Shown piece after piece: positions 1-8,237 of a stretch of 37,388 bases of DNA (position 1 is its first letter; every line of letters starts with the position of its first letter). The stretch comes from a virus: positions 1 through 37,388 of the IMG/VR virus record IMGVR_UViG_3300017679_000010; one strand, written 5' to 3'. The notes under the pieces were generated by a model. It ran no database searches and had not been told where the DNA came from. It saw only the letters and a list, made by a program, of their open reading frames with translations. A program made the position numbers and the translations under genes.

Positions 1-65
1 ATGCATGACGTCCAGTTAGCGGCGCTAGTTTCCGGGGACCCGGTCCGTGAGCGAACAAGTACTGG

Positions 66-138
66 TGCCCCGGAGAGCATTCGAACCTCCGACCAACGGC
101 TTAGAAGGCCGCTGCTCTGTCCGCTGAGCTACCGGGGC
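66..138 (-). tRNA. tRNA-Arg (anticodon TCT), with an unusual G53xG61 T-stem mismatch
   Basis: A full 73-nt cloverleaf can be folded on the minus strand. It has a perfect 7-bp acceptor stem (GCCCCGG/CCGGGGC) with discriminator A, a D-stem GCTC/GAGC, and an anticodon stem GCGGC/GCCGT closing the loop CTTCTAA. The anticodon is TCT, reading AGA/AGG. The variable loop has 5 nt and the T-loop is TTCGAAT. CCA is not encoded. The T-stem is GGAGG/GCTCT, so the normally invariant G53-C61 pair is replaced by G-G. The gene begins 6 bp after the stop of the last late gene, so it probably rides on the late transcript. Phages often carry tRNA-Arg(UCU) to decode rare AGA/AGG codons. It could also be a decayed or attachment-site copy. 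The phage genes lie on its 5' side, which is not the usual side for integration into a tRNA 3' end. Confidence 0.88.
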
Positions 139-144
139 TCACAG

Positions 145-1251
145 TTAGCCAAGCCAGATTTCGGGCGGGCGACCAGTCTGGGTGATCGTTCGGTAGTCGC
201 CGGGATTCACGATCTCGGGCTGCACAGTGAGATCGCTGATCTCGACCGCGCCACCATTGAGTGATGCGCCTGGCCAGATCATGATCGGGTTCGTCGCCAC
301 ACTCAGAATCTTCCCGCGCACCATCGAGACTTCATAGTTCCCACCCAAGAAGCTGCGGATCGTGCCGCCACCGGTGGTGACCGTAAAGCTGAAAGTGCCT
401 AGCGTATTTGCGTTGGCAGTTCCTCGCCCGCCCATCCGGCCGAACATGTCGTAGACCGCAATCTGGACGGTCGCATTGGCACCGATCGCGCGCGCGCACC
501 AGAGAGCGAGGTTGCCACCTCGGCCATTGATGAGCCCCACCGGGCCTCCAACCGCCCGTTCGATGTCGATGATGGAGACGCCGAGGAGCACTGTCCCTGC
601 AGAGAGGGCGAAGTTGTATGCGCCCTGGTCGTTCGGGTGGGTGTTGTCACTTGTTTGCCGATCATCCTGCGGCCACGAGCTGATTGTGTATGTGGGAGCC
701 ATCACCGTTCGTCGCAGAGGGCCATCTTTGAGGGCCTCGTCGGCAATGGCTAGGTGAAGCCCGACCATCTGAGCTTCCTGGTTCGTGTCGAACGCTCCAT
801 TCTGGAGGTTCTTCCCCATGACAATCAGGGGGCCGTAGTAGTCATTCGCTCGGAGCACCCGGAAGTACTCATTGAACATCGCACGGGCAATCGCGGAGTC
901 GCCTGGCGTGTTGTAGTTCCCCTGCAGGATGACAATGGAGGGCTCTCCTTGCTCTGCGCGGATCTGCGCGAGCTTGGCCGGAATCTCGGCCGCAAGCTGA
1001 TCCGGGGTGGCCCCTCCGGTCGAGTCACGCTCATTGTCCCTGGCCACCTGGTTATCGATGCCAGTGGCAGCCGGGTTCTGGGTGCCCACAAGGTCGATCT
1101 CGTAACCGTAGACAGCGCAGATGCGCTTGAGGAACGTGCCGAAGAAGGTGCCCGAGCTTCCAGCGGTACTGTCGCCATGAATCCAGATGCGATCGGTGCG
1201 GTCGCGGCGAAGAAAGCCAGTACCCATGGTGCTGAGGACCGAGGTGGTCAT
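145..1251 (-). CDS. SGNH/GDSL-family hydrolase, probable virion-associated esterase
   Basis: The protein has 368 aa and no signal peptide. Near the N-terminus is the SGNH block I motif GDST with nucleophile Ser28. A GNYN segment at 111-114 resembles block III, and the catalytic Asp/His pair sits in SDNTHPND (Asp202, His205). The remaining third (about 225-368) is predicted beta-rich by eye. SGNH enzymes usually remove acetyl or other esters from glycans. As the last gene of the tail-tip cluster, the product is likely a virion component that trims the host surface polysaccharide during adsorption; this role is inferred. The ATG is preceded by an AGAGG-like site and lies 25 bp after the upstream gene. 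Block III is atypical (no GxND), so activity needs testing. Confidence 0.75.
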   Translation of the reverse strand: MTTSVLSTMGTGFLRRDRTDRIWIHGDSTAGSSGTFFGTFLKRICAVYGYEIDLVGTQNPAATGIDNQVARDNERDSTGGATPDQLAAEIPAKLAQIRAEQGEPSIVILQGNYNTPGDSAIARAMFNEYFRVLRANDYYGPLIVMGKNLQNGAFDTNQEAQMVGLHLAIADEALKDGPLRRTVMAPTYTISSWPQDDRQTSDNTHPNDQGAYNFALSAGTVLLGVSIIDIERAVGGPVGLINGRGGNLALWCARAIGANATVQIAVYDMFGRMGGRGTANANTLGTFSFTVTTGGGTIRSFLGGNYEVSMVRGKILSVATNPIMIWPGASLNGGAVEISDLTVQPEIVNPGDYRTITQTGRPPEIWLG

Positions 1252-1276
1252 GCCCGCCTCTGCCCCCAGCCATTTG

Positions 1277-2020
1277 CTATGTCAACCGCACCCAGGCCGA
1301 GCCGATGCTCTGGATGATGACCGTCTGATTGTCCGTGCCGATGGCCAGCGTGCCGACCCCGTCGATGGTGTCAGCACCATCCGCCACTACGTTGACCCCG
1401 TTGCCACCTTGGCGCTTGATATTCAGCACTCGCCCGTTCCCGTCGCTCGCCGGCGGAAGCGAGATCGTCCTCAGCGCGGCCGCCGAATTGACAATCAGCG
1501 TGTAGTCATCTGGCGCAACCGTGATGTCCGCTGAGACCGTGCGCGCAGGCAGCCTTACCGAGCCCCGCAGCCCAATGCTGCGAGTCAGGAGATCAATGGC
1601 CACGACGTCTCCGCCCAGCGACCAGGAGCGCAGTGAATCCCACCGCGCCAGGTCCACCCGTCCAGCATCAGTCACGCTCACGATGGCACCCGCCGATGTC
1701 GAAACCCAGCCGAGGCACACCGCCGTGCCCCCGACATCCGTGCTGGTTGCGGTGAATGTCACCAGCCCTTCTTCATCGATCCAGACATATCGAATCGCAT
1801 TGTCAGGAGCAGTGGCCGTTCGTGCGTCGAGTGCGACAAGCCCACTCGCCCAGAGAGTGCCAGCAGCAATGTTCAGTGTCAGGCCGCTACCGGCGCTAAG
1901 GCCAAGGCCGGAAAGCACTCCACGGCCAGCCACACGCGCCAGGAGCGTCTCGAGGGCGTCCATCAGGCCATTCCACGTGGCCACCGAGAATGAAGCCGGT
2001 GTGATCCGCGGGAGGCTCAC
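1277..2020 (-). CDS. Putative tail tip/fibre structural protein
   Basis: The protein has 247 aa with no recognisable enzyme motif. The N-terminal third is rich in Gly, Ala and Ser with alternating hydrophobics, as in phage appendage proteins. The C-terminal 80 residues contain a segment (ISLPPASDGNGR, then VADGADTIDG) of a kind often seen at the ends of phage fibre and baseplate proteins. The ATG overlaps the stop of the preceding 1107-aa tail protein in an ATGA junction, so translation is coupled. The place in the order, between the large tip protein and the SGNH hydrolase, fits an accessory distal tail protein. I do not recognise a specific family. Confidence 0.6.
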   Translation of the reverse strand: MSLPRITPASFSVATWNGLMDALETLLARVAGRGVLSGLGLSAGSGLTLNIAAGTLWASGLVALDARTATAPDNAIRYVWIDEEGLVTFTATSTDVGGTAVCLGWVSTSAGAIVSVTDAGRVDLARWDSLRSWSLGGDVVAIDLLTRSIGLRGSVRLPARTVSADITVAPDDYTLIVNSAAALRTISLPPASDGNGRVLNIKRQGGNGVNVVADGADTIDGVGTLAIGTDNQTVIIQSIGSAWVRLT

Positions 2021-5000
2021 GACACTTCCACCCAGCTTTCGCCCAAGGTCGTGCTCTCGAAGCGTCGCACACCATCGATCACAAAGACCAGGGTTTCGTG
2101 CGCATCGCCGGCGAACTCCAGTCCGCCGCGCACTTCATCTGTGGTGACAATGACACCGAGGTCCTCAAGCGTTCCCCCCTTGGTCATCCGCCGATAAGCT
2201 CGGAAGTCGCCCGATGACCACACCAAGGTGATCTCCACGCCCGAAGAAGGATGAGTGGCAATCGCCACCGCGGTGCCGCCCATCATTACGCTTGGCTCAC
2301 CCCAAGAGCGGCCATGGTCACCGGAGTAGTGCTCTTGAACGACGCCATCCAGGCACAGAACCACCCTGAGCGCTCCGCATGGGTGCCAGGCAACTTGCGC
2401 ATCAGTGACGCCCTCAGCGTCAACCACAATTGCTTCATACGAGGTGCCCTTGGCGTCGAACACCCAGGACGTCACCTGAGTCTCGCGCACAAAGACCGCG
2501 CACACCTGGCCGAGAGGCATCCTGCACAGATGGACGCCCCCGCCAACCTCCGCCGCGATCTCTTCGAGCTGTGAGTAGAAGCCATGCCACGGTCGGCCAC
2601 TGGCCCAGCTGCGCGCCCCGGTCTTCAGCCGCCAGGCCAAGGTCTCTGATCCATCCACAGGCTCGGAGTGCTCTGTGAGGAACCAGCCGGCCGGAGCTAC
2701 CGCATCCGCTGTCACTTTGATGCCGATAGAGTTGTGCAGGTCGAGCTTGGCGCCGCTGGAGATGTACCGGCGTGGCTCTTGCACCCAGCTGATGACCTCC
2801 ATGCCGTAGGTGCCGGTCTCTGCGAAGGTCGAAAGGTTGCGCGTCTTAGCCGGGAACGTCGGCACCGGGGGCACTTCCGCGAGGGTGTTCACCAAGGCCA
2901 CCGGGAGCGTTCTGGCAGTGACAGGGGGCAAGGGGAAGGCAATCGTGCCGCGGTCAATGGCGCCCACGCTCTGCCCTTCCTGAGCATCGAACCGGGCCAC
3001 CAGCTCTGCGGCCTCGCCATCGTTGTAGAACAGCCCCTCTGCCATCATCCGCATGGTGCGCATGGCGTCAATGATCGTGCTCTTGTAGCCCAGCGCGCGC
3101 ACGTCCGGGTGGAAGATCGTGCCTGATACCGGGTCGTGCCAGTCGAGGTTGGCCCACCGAGGGCCAGGGCCATCCGCATAGAGCCATGCAGCGTGCGCAG
3201 CGGTGTTCCAGACCAGCTCCGGCACCTCTGGCGAAGTGAGGAGCCTGATATGGGGCAGGAGCACCGGGTCTTCATCATCGATGATGTCGAACTCGCAGCG
3301 GAGGCGCCTTGGAGTTCGGCCGGTGAGGAGCGAGAATAGCGTGGCTCGCTCCGGATCGCCCATCATGAAGGTGGAGATACCAGTTGGTTGAAGATCCGCG
3401 CCCTGGTCGCTGATGTAGAGCGCGCCGTGATCTTGAGCCCAATCGCCGGCGTACTTCGCCTGTGGGCCGATGGGGAGCCGGTAATCCTCGCCCTCGGTCG
3501 TGAATCCATCGCCCGGCACCAACTCGATGAGCTGACGTTCGCCGTCCCGCCCCACGGTGTACCAGCGGGCCGCAGATACGTTGGTGGTGGTCCACCTCGC
3601 TTCGATGCGATCGGCAAAGGCCGCCAGCAGATAGGGGAAGTGATCAAAGTCCGCAACGTTGAGCTCGAAAGCAATCGTCGTGGCGTCCGCATCTGGCGTG
3701 AGTTCAATCCCCGTCGGGCCTACGTCAATGGTGCAATTCTCACCCACGCCGTAGAGCGTTTCGGAGCGTTCATCGAAGGTGATCTCTTCGGGGAGCACGG
3801 ACTCTCGCACTTGGAACCGTGAGACGCCAACCCAGTCGAGGCCGTCACGGTCACGCCCGGTGCCCGCTTTGAAGAAGGCATCCAGGAACGGCGTGTGGCC
3901 ACTCTCTTCCAGGGGGCACGAGATGAAATGGTTCTTGGTCTGGGCGTCTTCTTCTTCGGGCAAGTCCTCATGCGTAAGGTGCTGCATCCGCACGAGCCGG
4001 TGGTAGTCCTCATAAGGCGCCGGCCCGCCATCAATCAGCCAGTCGAACCGCGCGTAAGCCAGCGACCAGAACGGCGATGCGATGTAGTTCACATAGCGCA
4101 CCAAGGGCTCAAGGTGGTGGATGTAGCCCGCCATCTGCGGGTTCTGCGTCAGGTTCTGAACTGTGTGGGGGAAGTAGACGCCGATGCTCTCCACATCGCT
4201 ATCGGTGTAGGCCGGGTCATCGTTACAAGCCGTTGCAGGGCTCGACGAGATGCCCCGCGCCCGAGTGGCCACCATCGGTGCATAGACCGGCGTGGACCAA
4301 GGGTCTTCGATGATGTTCGAGCCCGAGCGCACCACCGAGAGCATCTGAGTGAAGCTTGGGTGGACTTCCTCAATCACTTCCTCATTGCCGCCTGGCTTGG
4401 GGAGCACGTTCGGGCCGAGAGCCCACACCCGCTCAGACCTGGCCTCTGTCTTCGGGAAACCGAAGCGAAGCCACATGGCCGCATAGTCATCGGGAATTAG
4501 CCGCCGCACCGCCCGCGAGAGGTCAGGCACCAGCATCACGCGCCCGTTGCAGGAAATGCCCTCAAGCTCAGCCGGAGCCGCTGCGGAGCCCGGAGGGATC
4601 GGACACCCGGCCCGAAGAGAAGCCGCGCTGGAATCGAGGTTCAGCAGATCGCCCCATGTGCGGGTGGCCACCACAATGCCGGCCGTCGAAAGACCAAAGG
4701 GAGCCGTACCCACAATCGGCTCGGTGATCGTGGGAAGAGTGACCGGGAGGTCTTCCCAGCCACTCCCCTCATCGAACCGCCAGCCGCCCCGGACTTCATG
4801 CGTCATGGTCGCTGTATGGTTGTAGTCACCAGGAACGCCGCCCGCGCCCGCGAGCGCGTTTCCGAATACGTCAGCCGGGATGCCGCAGACCGGAATCCAT
4901 GAAGGGCCGAGGCCGGTGCCGTTGAAGGTCGCGCCCCCCAGCGAGGCCTGGAAAGAGCCGTTCGTCCAGATCTCGATGTCATCCACCGTCATGCGCCAGG

Positions 5001-5340
5001 TCGCGGCCACCGAAGGGTCGAGGGCGTAGAGACGCACGCCTATGAAGCGCACTGCAATCGAGAGAAGCCAGCCCCCTGCGCCTACGGCCCCCGATTGGCT
5101 CCATCCGCCGAAGGGAGCATTGGGTCCGCTGTAGAACAGTTCATAAACCCCGGTGCTCGTGCCCGCTTGAATGGAGAGATAGACGCCCGCGTCCACAACT
5201 AGTTGGTTGGGCGTAGCTCCTGTCAACAGGGTGGCCGTGCTGCTTGCGTTGGCCGTTGAGCCGGTGAGGGTGCAGGACACATCGCTCGTGATGCCGAACT
5301 CGAGCTTCGGCCAATGTTTGATCTTTCCCGCGATCGGCAA
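2017..5340 (-). CDS. Large tail tip protein with C-terminal Asp-box (BNR-like) segment
   Basis: This is a 1107-aa product. The start is TTG, directly following the TGA of the preceding gene and in the same reading frame, with GAGG 6 nt upstream of the TTG. The next in-frame ATG is more than 100 codons later. No export signal is seen. Near the C-terminus the motif SGDHGRSW (S-x-D-x-G-x-x-W) matches an Asp-box, and a second imperfect copy (TTLGESW) ends the protein, suggesting a sialidase/BNR-like propeller that could bind or cut glycans. A PNQLV-containing segment near the N-terminus resembles one in the 877-aa neighbour. Large size and position after tape measure and hub genes indicate a central tip or receptor-binding component. 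The specific role is inferred. Confidence 0.7.
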   Translation of the reverse strand: MPIAGKIKHWPKLEFGITSDVSCTLTGSTANASSTATLLTGATPNQLVVDAGVYLSIQAGTSTGVYELFYSGPNAPFGGWSQSGAVGAGGWLLSIAVRFIGVRLYALDPSVAATWRMTVDDIEIWTNGSFQASLGGATFNGTGLGPSWIPVCGIPADVFGNALAGAGGVPGDYNHTATMTHEVRGGWRFDEGSGWEDLPVTLPTITEPIVGTAPFGLSTAGIVVATRTWGDLLNLDSSAASLRAGCPIPPGSAAAPAELEGISCNGRVMLVPDLSRAVRRLIPDDYAAMWLRFGFPKTEARSERVWALGPNVLPKPGGNEEVIEEVHPSFTQMLSVVRSGSNIIEDPWSTPVYAPMVATRARGISSSPATACNDDPAYTDSDVESIGVYFPHTVQNLTQNPQMAGYIHHLEPLVRYVNYIASPFWSLAYARFDWLIDGGPAPYEDYHRLVRMQHLTHEDLPEEEDAQTKNHFISCPLEESGHTPFLDAFFKAGTGRDRDGLDWVGVSRFQVRESVLPEEITFDERSETLYGVGENCTIDVGPTGIELTPDADATTIAFELNVADFDHFPYLLAAFADRIEARWTTTNVSAARWYTVGRDGERQLIELVPGDGFTTEGEDYRLPIGPQAKYAGDWAQDHGALYISDQGADLQPTGISTFMMGDPERATLFSLLTGRTPRRLRCEFDIIDDEDPVLLPHIRLLTSPEVPELVWNTAAHAAWLYADGPGPRWANLDWHDPVSGTIFHPDVRALGYKSTIIDAMRTMRMMAEGLFYNDGEAAELVARFDAQEGQSVGAIDRGTIAFPLPPVTARTLPVALVNTLAEVPPVPTFPAKTRNLSTFAETGTYGMEVISWVQEPRRYISSGAKLDLHNSIGIKVTADAVAPAGWFLTEHSEPVDGSETLAWRLKTGARSWASGRPWHGFYSQLEEIAAEVGGGVHLCRMPLGQVCAVFVRETQVTSWVFDAKGTSYEAIVVDAEGVTDAQVAWHPCGALRVVLCLDGVVQEHYSGDHGRSWGEPSVMMGGTAVAIATHPSSGVEITLVWSSGDFRAYRRMTKGGTLEDLGVIVTTDEVRGGLEFAGDAHETLVFVIDGVRRFESTTLGESWVEVS

Positions 5341-5607
5341 TCAGGGCCTCACAACGTCCGGACCGCCGACACGACTGTATCCCGGGGTGAACCAGAACTT
5401 CCCGACATCTTCTGCAAGAATGTTCACCCCGTCCACATCGCTCTCGAGCACGCGCAGCTGCACTGACTCCCTGGTTGCGAGCTGAGAGGCATCCACTGAG
5501 CCCGCAACCCGCTGGCGAGAGAGCACGCCATAAGGGCTGAAGTGCATCCGGGCAAAGCGCTGGCCAGCCCGCTGATACTCTCTCATTTGCCGCTGCTCTG
5601 GCGTCAT
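5341..5607 (-). CDS. Small tail-tip cluster protein, 88 aa
   Basis: The ATG is set by an ATGA overlap with the stop of the 877-aa hub gene; a longer in-frame form starting at 5640 is possible but would overlap that gene by more. The sequence is basic at the N-terminus (TPEQRQMREYQRAGQRF) and moderately acidic in the middle (ESDVDGVNILAEDVG). There is no recognised domain. It ends in TGA immediately before, and in the same frame as, the TTG start of the 1107-aa tip protein. It could therefore be a separate coupled protein or the N-terminus of a larger protein made by stop-codon readthrough. Confidence 0.6.
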   Translation of the reverse strand: MTPEQRQMREYQRAGQRFARMHFSPYGVLSRQRVAGSVDASQLATRESVQLRVLESDVDGVNILAEDVGKFWFTPGYSRVGGPDVVRP

Positions 5608-8237
5608 TGCGCCTCCGGCAAGAACTCTTCGTCCGTCCACATCGGGGCGTTCTCGAAATCGGTCGGACCGACGTACTCCAGCGTGTAGAGAGCCGACCAG
5701 GTGAAATCACGCCGCTCCATCTTGCTGAGGTCATCGGCACCGGGGGTCTCGAGGTTATCGTGCTCGAGCTCTGGTGGGCAAGAAACGATACGCCAGGCTC
5801 CGTAAGACACGGCCTCGCCGACTTCAATGCCACGTTCCAAGTCGTCAGCCGGAGCTGGGCCGATGACGGCCACCAGATCATCCGGCCACACGTCCGGCCC
5901 CCATTCGCCTTCCATGGCGACCGAGATCCGCATTCGGCCCTCAGCATCGTAAAACCGCCGCGTGTAACGCGCAAGGCCATCCAGCGTGCTCGCCATCGCT
6001 GTATCGCTGGCCGTGGTGCGCCTCAGGCTAGTCCGTACGTGATGTGCGGGGTGCTCAGGGTCCCAGGCTCGAGGGTCCGGGGCAATGAATGCCGCGATGG
6101 CATCAGCGCCATCACCCGTGCGCGTGCTCGAATAGCAAGCGAGGGCATTGAAGGAGCCCCGCTCGATGACGGGCTCCATCTGATCGAAGAGGCGGTACCG
6201 CGACTCTGCCCACCGTTCCTCATCTGTAGCGAGTTCCGGGGGCTCAGTCAGGCCGTCCAGGTGGAAGATGTGATCCAGATCCTCAACCGAGGTGTAGAGC
6301 TTCGAGAACCTACAGACCCACATTCCGTCTTGGCGCATGACGTGGAGGTGGGGCTGTCCCTGGCGGCCGTAGTTCGAGCGCAGAGCCCGGAAGAGGTCCC
6401 CCACGGTCGCATCATCGTTTACGAGCTTCCAGTCATCACCTCCTGTCGCGGAAACCCCATCAACCGTCACAGCATCGAGGTCCGGATCAATGCTCAGCTC
6501 GGATTCAGGGAAACCTGCCCGCTTGAACCCTTCCCGCAGAATCGCGCCGATCGTGCGGCGGCTCAGGGATTCGATGCCGGCCGCGCTCGTGTCATCCAGC
6601 TCGTGCCAGAGATCTTCAATGAGAAGGTCATCACTCACCAAGAGCGATCGGCGAGGGGAGCGCACCATCATCTCATCCTCTTGCACCTCCACCCCGCCCT
6701 CGAGCACTGGGCGTCGCCGGCGAACAGTGCCCTCAAAGACCACCGTCTCATCCACCTCCAGCTTAATGGTGCCGCCCATCGTCAGCAGCCGCTTGTAATC
6801 GGCATTCATCGCCGGAGGTGAAGTGGCCGTATCCAGAGGCTGGAGACTGATCAGGGCCTCGAGCACTGACCCCGCCATGTCACTCGTGGCCTGCCAAGAC
6901 AGCTTGCGGACATGTGGGGATAGATCGGTTTGCTCTGTCTCGGGCGTCACGATCCAGGGCGGCACCTCAAACTGCAGCGCGTAGAGTTCCGGCGTGTAGA
7001 TTCCCGTTTGGCTCGGCCGCAGCCATGTGCGCAGCGAGACCTGGCGGTTCGTCGCCGAGTTCCATGAGATCTCCGTCGTCGCTGGCGCTCCCAACTCCGA
7101 GGTGTATCCCGCGCCCGGAGTCGTCAGAGCCGCACTCTTGCACAAAGTGGCCGGCAGGCCAACGCCCTCCGTTTGGCCGACAATGCCAAATGCAGTGGCT
7201 TTCGGGGCCAGCGGGCCAACGGCATGGCTCATCACCTCGGGAAGCGGCTCAGGGAGCGTTCGGACGCCAGAGGCCACATAGCGCACCTGGGCCAACCCAA
7301 AGAGAATCTGATACTCCGTCCTTCGAACACCGATGAAAACCGCTGCGCCTTCGGTTTTGCGAGTCACCCCGATCGTAGGATCAAAGGGGCAAGCGATCCC
7401 CCAGCGACGACACTCGATGAGGAACGCCGAGCGCACACCGGAATCAGTGTTGCTGGCCGTCGTTTCACCGCCACCACCTGCCTGGCTGAAGACGATGCTC
7501 AGATGGTCAGGCCCCCAGGGCAACACCGTCAGCTGAAAGGGCTGGCCATGGTCGATGCCACCAGCCGCGAACTCAAGCCGCTGCACGTGCGACCATTCGG
7601 TGGCCGAACGACGTGTCCAGAGCCATGCGTACCCGGAGGCATGGAGGCTCAGGAAGAAGCGGCCGCCAAATGCGATGCCCATGTACACATCGGCTCGGTC
7701 GCTCATGGTGCCGAGTGGCTGGATGAGGAGTGAGAAGCCCTCATTCGGTCGCATTGTTCGACCTGTCTTTGCAACCCATGACAGATCGAATTCACTCTCG
7801 GCGTTCAGCCCTGAAAGCCAACTGTCCACGTGAGGGAGCGAAGCAATGTCTCCCAGCGGATCTGGGCGCAGGGTGGCCCACAGGATCGGCGAGGCGCCGA
7901 GGTCGTCACGCACCTGCTCCGCCAAGGCGCCGGCCGCGATCACCAACTGGTTGGGGCGCGCGCCAGATCCGAACCAATCTTCACCCCAATACGGGTCTTC
8001 CATGAAGGTCGACCAGAGCGGGCCTGGCTGCAGCATGATGACGCCCGTGTTGGGCTCAAGCCACAATCCATTGTCGACCGCATTACCTGAGAGGTCCATC
8101 GCGAGCGGCCCGGGCTCGAGCTTTGCAGGGCCGGGAGCAGCTCCCCGCAGAGCCTTCGATCGGCGATGAAATGCAAACGCGTTCCGCCTCATAGACGGCC
8201 TGGCGTAGTTCGCGATTAGGGCGACCCGAGGAGCCAT
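5604..8237 (-). CDS. Tail hub/baseplate-like protein, 877 aa
   Basis: The ATG overlaps the tape measure stop (TGATG). The N-terminal half (about 30-420) is beta-rich and Trp-rich, resembling a carbohydrate-binding or jelly-roll type region. From about residue 450 the protein shows tail-hub style segments: a gp27-like strand pattern around VFEGTVRRRRP, then a helical region with ELSIDPDLDA. Such hubs form the ring that joins the tube to the tip and passes the tape measure protein. The gene follows the tape measure directly, as hub genes normally do in siphoviruses. The hub assignment is from position and pattern, not from a firm domain match. Confidence 0.65.
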   Translation of the reverse strand: MAPRVALIANYARPSMRRNAFAFHRRSKALRGAAPGPAKLEPGPLAMDLSGNAVDNGLWLEPNTGVIMLQPGPLWSTFMEDPYWGEDWFGSGARPNQLVIAAGALAEQVRDDLGASPILWATLRPDPLGDIASLPHVDSWLSGLNAESEFDLSWVAKTGRTMRPNEGFSLLIQPLGTMSDRADVYMGIAFGGRFFLSLHASGYAWLWTRRSATEWSHVQRLEFAAGGIDHGQPFQLTVLPWGPDHLSIVFSQAGGGGETTASNTDSGVRSAFLIECRRWGIACPFDPTIGVTRKTEGAAVFIGVRRTEYQILFGLAQVRYVASGVRTLPEPLPEVMSHAVGPLAPKATAFGIVGQTEGVGLPATLCKSAALTTPGAGYTSELGAPATTEISWNSATNRQVSLRTWLRPSQTGIYTPELYALQFEVPPWIVTPETEQTDLSPHVRKLSWQATSDMAGSVLEALISLQPLDTATSPPAMNADYKRLLTMGGTIKLEVDETVVFEGTVRRRRPVLEGGVEVQEDEMMVRSPRRSLLVSDDLLIEDLWHELDDTSAAGIESLSRRTIGAILREGFKRAGFPESELSIDPDLDAVTVDGVSATGGDDWKLVNDDATVGDLFRALRSNYGRQGQPHLHVMRQDGMWVCRFSKLYTSVEDLDHIFHLDGLTEPPELATDEERWAESRYRLFDQMEPVIERGSFNALACYSSTRTGDGADAIAAFIAPDPRAWDPEHPAHHVRTSLRRTTASDTAMASTLDGLARYTRRFYDAEGRMRISVAMEGEWGPDVWPDDLVAVIGPAPADDLERGIEVGEAVSYGAWRIVSCPPELEHDNLETPGADDLSKMERRDFTWSALYTLEYVGPTDFENAPMWTDEEFLPEAQ

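Noticed and set aside
1-65. Possible terminator after the tRNA (CCGGG/CCCGG stem near 32-44)
   Set aside because: The stem is short with a 2-nt loop and has no T-tract on the minus strand.
66-138. tRNA-Arg as the prophage attachment site
   Set aside because: The phage genes lie on the 5' side of the tRNA, the 3' end faces the window edge, and no repeat of the tRNA end was found at the other end of the window.
1-264. An 87-codon plus-strand open frame starting at the first base
   Set aside because: It crosses the antisense of the tRNA-Arg; its SIRTSDQRLRRPLLC stretch is the usual translation artefact of a tRNA complement, and its end lies within the 3' end of the SGNH gene.
5607-6821. 404-codon plus-strand open frame opposite the tail hub gene
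   Set aside because: It is antisense to a coherent late gene and has no motif or coupling with neighbours; long antisense frames are common at this G+C.
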